Assembly: GCA_013298625.1 (NCBI GenBank)
Contig: JAAFIF010000049.1
Coordinates: 1 to 64,000, forward strand
Reading direction: 5' to 3'
Length of the DNA: 64,000 nt
Source of the DNA: Myxococcales bacterium
Lineage (GTDB): Bacteria > Myxococcota_A > Polyangia > Polyangiales > Ga0077539
In this document: positions 37,552 through 46,274 of the stretch, in pieces
Numbering within the stretch: the stretch's first letter is position 1
Layout of the letters: every line of letters starts with the position of its first letter
Made by a program: the position numbers and the translations under genes
Notes under the pieces: model-generated
Told to the model about the DNA's origin: nothing
The model's input: the letters and a program-made list of their open reading frames with translations, nothing else
Databases searched by the model: none

Positions 37552-38154
37552 GTGAACAGACTCCATCGCAGAGGCGCGCTGCTCACCGCCGTGAGCGCGA
37601 TCGCAACGTGGGCCGTCGGTTGTCGCAGCAGAGAGGGTGCGGCGAGCACGACGCCGCCGCGCGGGGACTCCAACGCAGGGTCCGCGGCGCCGGGCGCGAG
37701 CGCGCAGGCTGCGACACCCTCGTCGGGGTCGAGCTCGCCGACGACGCAGGGCGGGGCCGTGGCCGATTGGCGCGCGCTGAGCGAAGACGAGTGGCGTCGT
37801 CGGCTGGCGCCCGAGCAATTTCACGTGATGCGCGAGCAGGGCACCGAGCGCGCGTTCACCGGCGCGTTGTGGAACAACCACGAGACCGGCACCTTTCGCT
37901 GCTCGGCGTGCGACCTCGAGCTCTTCTCGTCGGCGGACAAGTTCGAGTCGGGCACGGGCTGGCCGAGCTTTACGCGGCCGATCGCCGCGGGCCGCATCGA
38001 AGAGCGTCGCGACGAGTCCCTGGGGATGGTCCGCGTCGAAGTGCACTGCCAGCGCTGCGGCGGCCACCAGGGGCATGTGTTCGACGACGGCCCCGCGCCG
38101 ACGGGCATGCGCTACTGCATCAACTCGGTCTCGCTGCGCTTCGTCGCTGCGTAG
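37552..38154 (+). CDS. msrB: Lipoprotein peptide-methionine (R)-S-oxide reductase
   Basis: 200 residues from GTG 37552. The signal ends in WAVGC (lipobox near residue 24), then a Ser/Pro/Thr-rich linker of about 45 residues, then a full MsrB domain. Zinc Cys pairs are in FRCSACD and [19 protein letters not shown] and [11 protein letters not shown] carry the catalytic Cys. MsrB reduces R-methionine sulfoxide in proteins; lipid anchoring places this copy in the envelope, where it would need an electron donor. It is inverted within the phosphotransferase/DUF6285/dehydrogenase set. Confidence 0.92.
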   Translation: MNRLHRRGALLTAVSAIATWAVGCRSREGAASTTPPRGDSNAGSAAPGASAQAATPSSGSSSPTTQGGAVADWRALSEDEWRRRLAPEQFHVMREQGTERAFTGALWNNHETGTFRCSACDLELFSSADKFESGTGWPSFTRPIAAGRIEERRDESLGMVRVEVHCQRCGGHQGHVFDDGPAPTGMRYCINSVSLRFVAA

Positions 38155-38166
38155 CCGGGGGGCGGA

Positions 38167-39207
38167 TCAAGCGCTGCGCAGCAAGCGAAGGGCCTCCCAC
38201 TGCATCTCGGCCGCGCGTCGCGCGATCGCGACGAGCTCGATGTCTTGCTCGTCGCCCGAGAGATAGCGCTCGCCCTGCTGCACGCTCCCCGCGGCCCAAC
38301 GAGCGTTGCCCATGACCTCCCACCAGCGCACGCGCGCGCGGTCGAGCGTCGTGCCCGTAGCGTGCTCGTACGCGCGGTAGAAATCGTCGCGTCGAGCGAT
38401 TCCGCCGGCGGCGAGCGCGAGCTCACCGAAGCGCCAGTCGCGCACGCACAGCCACGCGACGTCCTCGGCCGGGTCGCCCCAGTGCGCGAACTCCCAGTCG
38501 AGCACCGCGCGCAGCCCCTCTGGGCCGACCATGAAATTGCCCACGCGAAAGTCCCCGTGAACGAGCCTCGGCGCCACGGGCGTCGGCTTGTGCTCGGCGA
38601 GCCACGCGCACACGAGCTCGATCGACGGCTGCGCCTCTGGGAGCGTCCCGAGCATTTCTCGCAGAAATCGCAGGGCGCCGTCGCACGGATCGTCCGCCGG
38701 CGTGGTGACCATCGACAGCGTCGCCACCTCTGGCGCGAGCGCGGGCGTGATCGAGTGGATCTTCGCGAGCTCACCGGCGAGCTGCGCGGGCAGGCGCGCC
38801 CTGGCCTCGGCGAGCGCCGGCGCCTTCACGACGCGACGGCCGATCGCCTCGCCCTCGACCCAGTCGAGCAAGTACGCGTGCCGCCCTTCGGAGACGAGCC
38901 CCTCGCGCAACCACCGAGCCTGCGGGGTCGACACACCGGCGCGCCGCGCCGCCGCGATCACGGCGAACTCTTCGCGACGACCGATCGAGCCCGCGAGCGA
39001 GCGCGCTGCGTCCGACCGAAGCGCGAAGCGCTGCTTGTCGCTGCCTCCGTCGAGCCCGCACAGCGCGACGCGGTAGTTGTCCTGGCACGCGCCGCCGGTG
39101 AGGGGCGCGAGCTCTTCGACGGCGACCGTCGAGCCTGCGGCGTCGACGAGCGCGATGCGTAGGCGCTCGGCGAGCGCGGCGAGGTCTGCGGACGAAGGGG
39201 CTTTCAT
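38167..39207 (-). CDS. Phosphotransferase (aminoglycoside-phosphotransferase-like)
   Basis: 346 residues of the APH/choline kinase fold. LVHGDFRVGNFMV supplies the catalytic HGDxxxxN motif and AVLDWEFAHWGDPAEDVAWL the DxD-like metal site. ACAD10-type phosphotransferase domains are fused or adjacent to acyl-CoA dehydrogenases and probably phosphorylate a hydroxyacyl substrate before oxidation. ATG 39207 is chosen; a GTG at 39234 would add 9 residues. Its stop lies 12 bases from the convergent msrB stop. Confidence 0.87.
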   Translation of the reverse strand: MKAPSSADLAALAERLRIALVDAAGSTVAVEELAPLTGGACQDNYRVALCGLDGGSDKQRFALRSDAARSLAGSIGRREEFAVIAAARRAGVSTPQARWLREGLVSEGRHAYLLDWVEGEAIGRRVVKAPALAEARARLPAQLAGELAKIHSITPALAPEVATLSMVTTPADDPCDGALRFLREMLGTLPEAQPSIELVCAWLAEHKPTPVAPRLVHGDFRVGNFMVGPEGLRAVLDWEFAHWGDPAEDVAWLCVRDWRFGELALAAGGIARRDDFYRAYEHATGTTLDRARVRWWEVMGNARWAAGSVQQGERYLSGDEQDIELVAIARRAAEMQWEALRLLRSA

Positions 39208-39261
39208 CGAAGCGGTCGCTTCGTGGTGTACCACGCGCCGCGCGCTCGGCGGAGCGACGCT

Positions 39262-40485
39262 TCAGGCGCGAGCGGCTGCGAGGACAGCGAGGATCGCGTC
39301 GGCGTAGCGACGGACGCGCACGTCGCCGAAGCCTGGGATTTCAGCGAGCGTTTGCGCGGTCGTGGGCCCGACCTTCGCGATCTCGCTGAGCACGTGGCCC
39401 GGGAGCACGACCTGCATGTTCACCCCGCGCGCCTCGGCCTCCATCGCGCGCCACTGCGCGAGGCACTCTTCGCGCGCGCGTCGGCGGGCGATCTCGCCGC
39501 TCGGCGAGCGGGTGATGACAAAGTGCCGACGGTCTTCTTCGGGCACGTCTCCCTCTTGCTCGCCCTGCGCGATCGCGTCGACGAACGCCTGCGCGACGTC
39601 GTCTTCGAGCGCGGTGCCCGTCATGCGACGAAACGTATGCAAATCCCGCGGCCGCGCGCGGGCGATCGCGAGCAGGGACTGCGACGAGACGACCTTGCCG
39701 GGCGGCAGGTCGCGCTTCTCGGCCTCGCGCTCGCGCAAGAGCCACAGCGCGCGCCACACCGCGCGTCCGTCGGGGGTCATCTCGCGAAGGCCCTTTTGCT
39801 CGGCGTACTCGGGCGGCGCGTCGGGGTCTGTTGCGCGCGCGCTGGCGAGGGCCCAGTCGGTCTCGACCAGGATCTCTTCGTGCACGCCCTTGGCGATGGC
39901 CTCGCGCTCGAGCTGCGCCGCGAGGGGGCCGAGAAAGGCGACGTCCGACGTGACGTACTCGATCTGCGCGTCGGTGAGCGGTCGCTTGCCCCAGTCCGCG
40001 CGCTGCAGCTCTTTGTCGAGCGTGACGTTGAAGCGCTCTTGCAAGAGCCCGCCGAGCCCTGTGGTGGCGAGGCCGAGGTAGCGCGCGTGCAAGGCAGTAT
40101 CCGTCGCGCGCAGCAGCGCTTGTCCGCCGGCGAGCAACATGCGCGAGTCGTACGCGACGTCGTGGATGATCGGCGTGCACGCGGGGTCGTTGCCGAGCAG
40201 CGGCGCGAGCGGCGCGAGCGTGTCGAGCACCAGCGTGTCGATGACGAAGACCTCTTGCGAGGGCGCCTCGGGGTCCGCGACGGCGAGCTGCACGAGGCAC
40301 ACGCGCGGTCGGTAGGTGTACATCGCGTTGACCTCGGTATCGAGCGCGACGCGAGGGTGCGTCCGAAGCGCCTCGACGACGTTGGTCAAGCTCTCGATCT
40401 GATCGATAAAAATCGCGCGCGGCACGGTGAGGCCCAGTGCGTACGAGAGTCGCAGACCGCGGTCAACCACGCGAGAAATGCGCAC
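39262..40485 (-). CDS. rnd: RNase D-like 3'-5' exonuclease with HRDC domains
   Basis: 407 residues. The exonuclease domain has ALDTEVNAM (DxE), IIHDVAYDSRML, and YVTSDVAFL (Asp of motif III). Helical HRDC regions follow (about 210-290 and 325-405). RNase D trims tRNA and other RNA 3' ends. The extreme N-terminus is unclear: starts are GTG, at 40485 or 40425, neither with a good ribosome binding site. It lies 19 bases from the SNF2 gene on the same strand, so they may be co-transcribed. Confidence 0.85.
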   Translation of the reverse strand: MRISRVVDRGLRLSYALGLTVPRAIFIDQIESLTNVVEALRTHPRVALDTEVNAMYTYRPRVCLVQLAVADPEAPSQEVFVIDTLVLDTLAPLAPLLGNDPACTPIIHDVAYDSRMLLAGGQALLRATDTALHARYLGLATTGLGGLLQERFNVTLDKELQRADWGKRPLTDAQIEYVTSDVAFLGPLAAQLEREAIAKGVHEEILVETDWALASARATDPDAPPEYAEQKGLREMTPDGRAVWRALWLLREREAEKRDLPPGKVVSSQSLLAIARARPRDLHTFRRMTGTALEDDVAQAFVDAIAQGEQEGDVPEEDRRHFVITRSPSGEIARRRAREECLAQWRAMEAEARGVNMQVVLPGHVLSEIAKVGPTTAQTLAEIPGFGDVRVRRYADAILAVLAAARA

Positions 40486-40504
40486 ACTCTGCGGCCGCGC
40501 GCCC

Positions 40505-43480
40505 TCAGCGCTCTTCGAGCAGCGCGAGGAGATCTTCGCGGGTGAGCGCTGCGCCGAGCGCGCCTTCGTCGAGGGCCGCGGCGGCGAGGGCCCGCTTCTT
40601 CTCTTGCAGGGCGAGGATGCGCTCTTCGACGGTGTCTTTGGCGACGAGGCGATAGACCGTGACCGCGCGCTTCTGGCCCATGCGGTGGGCGCGGTCGGCG
40701 GCCTGGTCTTCGGCGGCGGGGTTCCACCAGGGGTCGAGCAAGAAGACGTGGTCGGCGGCGGTGAGGTTGAGTCCGGTGCCGCCGGCTTTGAGCGAGGCGA
40801 TGAGCACCGGAGGGCCGTCGTCGCGCTGAAAGTCTTTGACCACGGCGCCGCGGTCGTGGGTGCTCCCGTCGAGCCGAGTAAACGCGATCGAGCGCTCGGC
40901 GAGCGCGGGTTCGACGCGGTCGAGCAGGCTCGTCCACTGCGAGAACACCAGCGCCTTGTGCCCGGCGCCCACCGCCTCTTCGAGCGCGTCGCACAGCGCC
41001 GTCACCTTCGACGACTCCCCCGGCTCTCGCTGCCCCGGAACGAGCCCCGCGTGGCAGCTCGCCTGCCTCAATCGCAGCAGCAGTTCGAGCGCCGCCATCA
41101 CGTCCCCGCCCTCGCGAAGGGACTTCACCACCCCCGAGAGCGAGGCCATCTTCACCGCGTCGTAGACGTTGCGCTCGTGCGCGTCGAGCTCGCAGTGCAT
41201 CACCACGTCGGTGCGCGCGGGAAGGTCCTTCAGCACCTCGCTCTTTCTCCGCCGCAAGACGAAGGGACGGATGCGCTCTCGCAGCGCGACGAGGGCGCTG
41301 TTGCTGCCGTCTTGGATGGCCTTCGTCACGCGGTCATCGAAGGTCGAGCGGCCCCCGAGCAGCCCGGGGTTGGCGAAGTGCATCAGCGACCACAGCTCGT
41401 CGAGCTTGTTCTCGATGGGCGTCCCCGAGAGCGCGATTCGTGTGCGTGATTTCAAGTTGAACGCCGCGCGCGCGGACTGCGAGTCGGGGTTCTTGATGTT
41501 CTGCGCCTCGTCGAGCACGACCGCGTCCCAGCGCTTCTGCGCGAGCTCCGCCGCGTCGAGGCGCAAGATCGCGTAGGTGGTCACCAGCACGTCCGCGCTC
41601 GGGTCGAGCTCGCGCGACTCGCCGTGGTAGATCCGCACCTTCAGCGAGGGGCGAAAGCGCGCGCACTCGTCGACCCAGTTGTGCAGGACCGAGCGCGGGC
41701 ACACGACGAGCGTGCCCATCGCGCCGGCCTCTTGGTCCGCGGCGCGCTCGGCCAATGAGCGAAGCGCGGCGATGCACTGGAGGGTCTTTCCGAGGCCCAT
41801 GTCGTCGGCGAGGACGGCGCCGAGCGAGGCGCGCCGAAGAAACTGCAGCCAGTCGACGCCGCGCTGCTGGTACGGGCGCAGCGTCGCGACGAGATCCGCC
41901 GGCAGTTTCGCTGCTGGAATCGAGTCCATCCCGTCGAGCAGCGGCCTGAGCTTCGCGAACGACGGCGGGGCTGGGGCCTCGAGCCGCTCGCAGAGCTGAA
42001 GCACCGCGGCGGCCGCCGCAGTCGAGGTCTCGCCGGTGTCTCGATCGCGCGCGGCGAGCAGCTGCATCACGAGCGAGGCGTTCTTCGTGAGCCACTCGCG
42101 CGGCAACGGCGCGAAGCCGCCGCCCTCGAGCGCCACGAGGTCGAGCCCGGACTCGTACGCGCGCAGGACGCTCTCGCCAGAGGCCCTGCGCGGCGGTCCG
42201 TCCTCGGCGCGGCCCTGCTCTTCGACGACGAACGACAGGTCGATCTGCGCGCCGTCGACCGAGAGGCTGGGGACGAGCTTTCTTCGCTCGATGCGGTCGG
42301 CCGCGCCGCTCACCTTCTGGTCGAACGCGCGCATGTTCTTGAGAAAGCGCCCCGCGTCTTCGCCCTCGTACGTCACGGCTCTGCCCGCGATGAGCCCGAG
42401 CTCGTCGCGCAGCTTGTGCCCGAGGTCCACCTCCGCCGCTTCGTTGCGCGCCGGAACATCGCCCCGCATCCACACGAGCCTGCCCGCTTCGACGCGCGCC
42501 ATCGGCGGGTCTCCGTAGACGACCCAGGGACGCACGGTGAGCGCGCGATGGGCGTGGTCGATCTCGAACATCACGCCGGGCGAGACACCGGTTTTCAAGT
42601 TGGGGAGCTCTTTGGCCCGGTGCTTCCAGCGAACGAAGGGCTCGATCTCGGGGAGCACCTTGGCGACGAGCTCGGCCGTGTCCCTCGCGTCGAACGCGCG
42701 CTCGATGGGCGCTCGCTCGGCCGCGCGCCCGACGAGCTTCGCGCCCCGCAGCGGGTGAAGGCGCCCTTCGACGCGGACGACGCCCGGCGCATACACCCCG
42801 AGCGCGCCGGCCGGCCGCTGAATCACCAGCAAAAACCCTCGCTCGCGCGCGGTGAGCTTGGCCTCGAGCGCGAGCGGCTCGGGGTCGCACTGCGCGCTTT
42901 GTCCTTCGACGGTGACCGTCTTCACGCGCGCCATGCGCTCGAACAGCGCGCTCAGCGCGGCTTCGTCCATCGCGTCGAAGCTCTGGATCGAGAGCTGACG
43001 ATCGATCATGCGATCGTCGTCGTCTGCCGAGAGCGTGCAGCCGTCGAGCTCGGTCGCCGCGTGCGCGAGCGAGGCGACCTCGCGCTCGTGCCCGCCCGGA
43101 AGCAGCAGAAATCGCTTCAGTAAGAGCTTCTGCTTCTCGATCACGAAGCGGTACGCGAGCGAGGCTTGTTTGCTGGCGAGCGAGGCGATCGGCGCGCTCG
43201 CAGGGCGCTCGCTGGTGACCGCCACGATCGCCGCGGCGACGTGCGCGCAGGGGTCGAGCTCTCCGCCGCAGTCGCAGGACCACTCGAGGGTCTCGACGTA
43301 CAAGCTCACCGTGGGCGCCACCTCGAAGTGCGGCGCCGGAACGGCGACGACGAGCTCGTCTTCGTCCTGCCGCGCGAGCAGCGCGTGGGGCGCCATGGCT
43401 TCTCCCTCGCGAAACGCGACGAGGTTGCACTTGCGGGCGATGATCTGCCTGAGCTTCGCGAGCCTCGGGTCCGTTGGCAT
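40505..43480 (-). CDS. SWIM-type SNF2-family helicase
   Basis: 991 residues. A SWIM zinc finger sits near residue 70 (WSCDCGGELDPCAHVAAA: CxC...CxH). The SNF2 helicase core is in the C-terminal half: ADDMGLGKTLQC (motif I), VVLDEAQNIKNPDS (motif II, DEAQ), SGTPIENKLDELW, FSQWTSLLDR, and DPWWNPAAEDQAADRAHRMGQ (motifs V/VI). Bacterial SNF2 ATPases remodel protein-DNA complexes, often in RNA polymerase recycling or repair. The start ATG 43480 is 28 bases from the divergent decapeptide-repeat gene. Confidence 0.92.
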   Translation of the reverse strand: MPTDPRLAKLRQIIARKCNLVAFREGEAMAPHALLARQDEDELVVAVPAPHFEVAPTVSLYVETLEWSCDCGGELDPCAHVAAAIVAVTSERPASAPIASLASKQASLAYRFVIEKQKLLLKRFLLLPGGHEREVASLAHAATELDGCTLSADDDDRMIDRQLSIQSFDAMDEAALSALFERMARVKTVTVEGQSAQCDPEPLALEAKLTARERGFLLVIQRPAGALGVYAPGVVRVEGRLHPLRGAKLVGRAAERAPIERAFDARDTAELVAKVLPEIEPFVRWKHRAKELPNLKTGVSPGVMFEIDHAHRALTVRPWVVYGDPPMARVEAGRLVWMRGDVPARNEAAEVDLGHKLRDELGLIAGRAVTYEGEDAGRFLKNMRAFDQKVSGAADRIERRKLVPSLSVDGAQIDLSFVVEEQGRAEDGPPRRASGESVLRAYESGLDLVALEGGGFAPLPREWLTKNASLVMQLLAARDRDTGETSTAAAAAVLQLCERLEAPAPPSFAKLRPLLDGMDSIPAAKLPADLVATLRPYQQRGVDWLQFLRRASLGAVLADDMGLGKTLQCIAALRSLAERAADQEAGAMGTLVVCPRSVLHNWVDECARFRPSLKVRIYHGESRELDPSADVLVTTYAILRLDAAELAQKRWDAVVLDEAQNIKNPDSQSARAAFNLKSRTRIALSGTPIENKLDELWSLMHFANPGLLGGRSTFDDRVTKAIQDGSNSALVALRERIRPFVLRRRKSEVLKDLPARTDVVMHCELDAHERNVYDAVKMASLSGVVKSLREGGDVMAALELLLRLRQASCHAGLVPGQREPGESSKVTALCDALEEAVGAGHKALVFSQWTSLLDRVEPALAERSIAFTRLDGSTHDRGAVVKDFQRDDGPPVLIASLKAGGTGLNLTAADHVFLLDPWWNPAAEDQAADRAHRMGQKRAVTVYRLVAKDTVEERILALQEKKRALAAAALDEGALGAALTREDLLALLEER

Positions 43481-43508
43481 GGGGCGCGGGTTATACTTCG
43501 AAGGGTCC

Positions 43509-44240
43509 ATGCAGTTCTTCTCGGTCGGCGCGCAGGCGCGCGGGTTCATCGCGATCGGCGCCGAAGCTGAGGGCGTGATCGCGCTCGGGCAGGTCTCGCG
43601 CGGCGTGATCGCGATCGGGCAAATGGCGACCGGCGTCGTGGCCATCGGACAGCTCGCGCGCGGCGTGTTCGTCATCGGGCAGCTCGGCGTCGGCGTGTGG
43701 GCGTACGGGCAGGGCGGCGTCGGGATCGCGCGCGCCGTCGGGATGATCGCGGTCGCCGCGCGCGCCGGGGGGCTGCTCCCGCTCTCGCTCTGGCCCGCGG
43801 CGAGCAACAAGGGCGCGTGGAAGCCCGGCCGCGTCGCCACCGTCCGCGAGGTGTTCGACGGCGTCGTGTCCGAGGGATGGATCGAAGCCGAGCTCGCGCT
43901 CGAGGGAGGCTCCATCGTGCTGGTGGCTGACGGGCAGCGCTATTTCGACTGCGAAATCCCTGACTCGATCGCGGACGACCTTCGGGCCGAGAGGTCGCGT
44001 CGCGGCTGGGTGTTGATCGAGCGCCGCGAAGCGCTCTCGAGCGCGGGCGAGGGAGGCTTTCGCGAGGCCCCCGAGCGCACGGTGAAGCTCGCGGTGCTCA
44101 ACACGCACTGGCCCAAGCGCGAGCCGATCGCGCGACGGGTGTGGGGCGCCATCGGGATCGCGCTGGTCTCGGCGCTGGTCACGTGGGTCTCGTTGCTTCC
44201 GGCGGCGACTGTGGTGGCGGGGCTCGTCAGCGGGCGGTGA
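43509..44240 (+). CDS. Decapeptide-repeat membrane-associated protein
   Basis: 243 residues starting MQFFSVGAQARG. Residues 12-71 are six tandem decapeptides with consensus G-V-x-A-I-G-Q-x-x-x (GVIALGQVSR, GVIAIGQMAT, GVVAIGQLAR and so on), a hydrophobic repeat that could form a beta-solenoid or a membrane stack. A charged middle domain (NKGAWKPGRVATVREVFDG onward) follows, then a C-terminal transmembrane segment (WGAIGIALVSALVTWVSLLP). I do not recognise a family name. GAAGGG just before the ATG may be its ribosome binding site. It converges with chorismate mutase, overlapping 14 bases. Confidence 0.7.
   Translation: MQFFSVGAQARGFIAIGAEAEGVIALGQVSRGVIAIGQMATGVVAIGQLARGVFVIGQLGVGVWAYGQGGVGIARAVGMIAVAARAGGLLPLSLWPAASNKGAWKPGRVATVREVFDGVVSEGWIEAELALEGGSIVLVADGQRYFDCEIPDSIADDLRAERSRRGWVLIERREALSSAGEGGFREAPERTVKLAVLNTHWPKREPIARRVWGAIGIALVSALVTWVSLLPAATVVAGLVSGR
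43542..43721 (+). repeat. Six tandem 30-base coding repeats (decapeptide)
   Basis: Six in-frame 30-base units encode G-V-x-A-I-G-Q-x-x-x. Units 2-5 are clearly similar in DNA as well, for example ggcgtgatcgc, ggcgtcgtggcc and gggcagctcg motifs recurring. The first and sixth units are degenerate. Confidence 0.75.
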
Positions 44241-44496
44241 CCTCGGCGCGCGAGCGCTCGATCACCGCGTCGAACACGGCGTCGACGAGCGCTTCGGGCA
44301 ACCCCAGCGCGCGCCCTTCAGCGCGCCAGCGCTCGCGCACGAGGAGCTCTCTCGCCGGGTCGAAGCGGTCGAGCCTGCGCTCTCGCTTGTGCTCGGCGAT
44401 CGCGAGGACCGCCCTCCATCGCGCGGCGAGCGCGCGCACGAGCAGCGCGTCGGCCTCGTCGATCTGCGCGCGCAGCGCCTCGAGCCTCTCGTCCAT
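44227..44496 (-). CDS. Chorismate mutase, AroQ-type monofunctional
   Basis: 89 residues from ATG 44496. The AroQ helices carry LRAQIDEADALLVRALAARW, then AIAEHKRERRLDRFDPARE with the usual Arg/Lys/Glu active-site spacing, then LVRERW. It would convert chorismate to prephenate for Phe/Tyr synthesis. It lies 27 bases downstream of the radical SAM gene on the same strand, so the two are probably one transcript. Its 3' end overlaps the decapeptide-repeat gene by 14 bases. Confidence 0.85.
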   Translation of the reverse strand: MDERLEALRAQIDEADALLVRALAARWRAVLAIAEHKRERRLDRFDPARELLVRERWRAEGRALGLPEALVDAVFDAVIERSRAEVTAR

Positions 44497-44523
44497 CACC
44501 GTCGAGAGCGTACACCGCAGCGC

Positions 44524-46122
44524 TCACACGCCGGCCGGCACAACGCTGGACGCGCGCACGAATCCAGGCAGCGGCTGCTCGGCGCGCGCGCAAAACGGGT
44601 CGTCCGTGCTGCGCTCGATCAGCTCTCTGCGAAACCGCTCGTGCCGCCAGCGCGTCAGCTCGACGAGCGGCGCCCACGCGCGGCGCACCCAGCCCCGCTC
44701 GATCAAGTGACGCCAGACGGCGTTGCTCTTTTTGTAGAGCAGGCTCATCGCCAGGTAGGCAGGGACAGCGCGCGGGTCTTCGGGCCTGCGCGCCCACACC
44801 GCGTCCGGCGCGTACACGCGCTGATAGAGCCAGCCGTAGCCGTGCTCGAGCTCTTCGGGGCTCATGTTCTTCGGGCGAAACACGCAGTGCGCCGTGTCGT
44901 AGAGGGACCAATCTCTGTGCAAGATCCTGCCCTCGCTCTGCAGCTGCGCGAACAACGGCGTGCCTGGGTAGGGCGTGAGGATGTGAAACGTCGTGCTCTC
45001 GAGGCGCGCGTCGATCACCCACTGCGCGAGGCGCGCGAAGCTCTCGCGCGTGTCGTGGTCGAAGCCGACGACGAAGCTGCCGTTCACTTGGATTCCGTGC
45101 GCGTGAAGGACGCGTACGCGGCGGGCGTAGTCGTCGCTGAGGGGGGTCTTCTTGCGCGCGTCCGCGAGGTTTTGATCGGTCAGCGACTCGAAGCCCACGA
45201 ACACGCCGGTGCAGCCAGAGATGGCCATCGCCCGCACGAGCGACGGGTCGTCCGTCACGTCGATCGTGACCGCGGCGCTCCAGATGATCTTCAACGGCTC
45301 GAGCGCCTCGCAGAGCGCGCGCAGGTACGCGCGGTTCGACCCGAGGTTGTTGTCCGTGAACACCGCGTAGGGCGCGCCGTTGCTCTTGATTTCGTGTGCG
45401 ATCTGCGCGGGCGGCCGCACGCGGTACGGCATGCGAAGCCCGTCCGTCGCGAGGTAGCAGAACCCGCAGCGGTTGTGGCACCCGCGCGTGGCGTTGAGCG
45501 AGCTGGTCGTGAGGTACGACTCGCGCGCGAGCAGGTCTCGCCTCGGCGCAGGGTCTGCCGCGTAGCTCGAGTCGAACTGCGCTTCGTAGCGCGGGGCGAG
45601 CTGCCCGCGCGCTACGTCGTCGAGGATCTTCGCCCAGATCGCGACGCCGTCGCCGATCGCCAGCGCGTCGGCGTGAGGCGCGCACTCGTCGGGGCAAGAC
45701 TGCACGTGCAGGCCGCCGAGGATCACCTTGGCGCCGCGCTCGCGATAGTACTTCGCCAGCGCAAACGCTCGCTTCGCGAAGGTCAAGTGCACGGTGATCC
45801 CGACCACCTCGGGCGTCTCGTCCGCGGGGGCGGCGCCCATGAGCAAGTTCTCGTCGAACAGGGCGACGCTCCAGTCCGGCGGCGTCGCAGCGGCGACCGA
45901 GCTGAGCGCGAGGGTGGGGGTGAGCGCGTGCTTTCCGAAGCTCGCGTGCGGGTCCTTCGCGTAGAACGGGTTGATGAGCAGCGCGTGCCTCGCGCGCACG
46001 CCGGTCGGCGGGCGAGGGTCGAGCGCAGGGGGCTCGCGCATCGCGCGGGGCATGTGCGTGCGGCGCAGCGTCGTGCGAAACGGCTCGTCCAGCGCGAGCT
46101 CGGGCGTGCTTCGGTGTGTCAC
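44524..46122 (-). CDS. Cobalamin-binding radical SAM protein
   Basis: 532 residues if the GTG at 46122 is used; an ATG at 46053 gives 509. The N-terminal B12-binding region has EVVGITVHLTFAKRA and AKVILGGLHVQSCPDE. The radical SAM cluster is TRGCHNRCGFCYLATDG (Cys215, 219, 222), followed by VFTDNNLGSNRAYL, GVFVGFESLTDQNL, NGSFVVGFDHDT and TPYPGTPLF. The C-terminal region resembles the DUF4070 style tail (MSPEELEHGYGWLYQRVY). Such enzymes methylate or rearrange unactivated carbons, for example in hopanoid or cofactor pathways; the substrate is unknown. Chorismate mutase follows. Confidence 0.88.
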   Translation of the reverse strand: MTHRSTPELALDEPFRTTLRRTHMPRAMREPPALDPRPPTGVRARHALLINPFYAKDPHASFGKHALTPTLALSSVAAATPPDWSVALFDENLLMGAAPADETPEVVGITVHLTFAKRAFALAKYYRERGAKVILGGLHVQSCPDECAPHADALAIGDGVAIWAKILDDVARGQLAPRYEAQFDSSYAADPAPRRDLLARESYLTTSSLNATRGCHNRCGFCYLATDGLRMPYRVRPPAQIAHEIKSNGAPYAVFTDNNLGSNRAYLRALCEALEPLKIIWSAAVTIDVTDDPSLVRAMAISGCTGVFVGFESLTDQNLADARKKTPLSDDYARRVRVLHAHGIQVNGSFVVGFDHDTRESFARLAQWVIDARLESTTFHILTPYPGTPLFAQLQSEGRILHRDWSLYDTAHCVFRPKNMSPEELEHGYGWLYQRVYAPDAVWARRPEDPRAVPAYLAMSLLYKKSNAVWRHLIERGWVRRAWAPLVELTRWRHERFRRELIERSTDDPFCARAEQPLPGFVRASSVVPAGV

Positions 46123-46274
46123 GAGCGAACAGGGTTGACCGCATCGCCGCTCGAGCGCGAGCGGCGCCGGGACGAACGGCCCCCGCGCTGCGGTGATCGG
46201 TCGCGAGTCCGCGGCGCACGGATCACCGGCGCCCACCGCGCGTGCTTTCGGCGTACGCTGAGCGCGCCCCCCTG

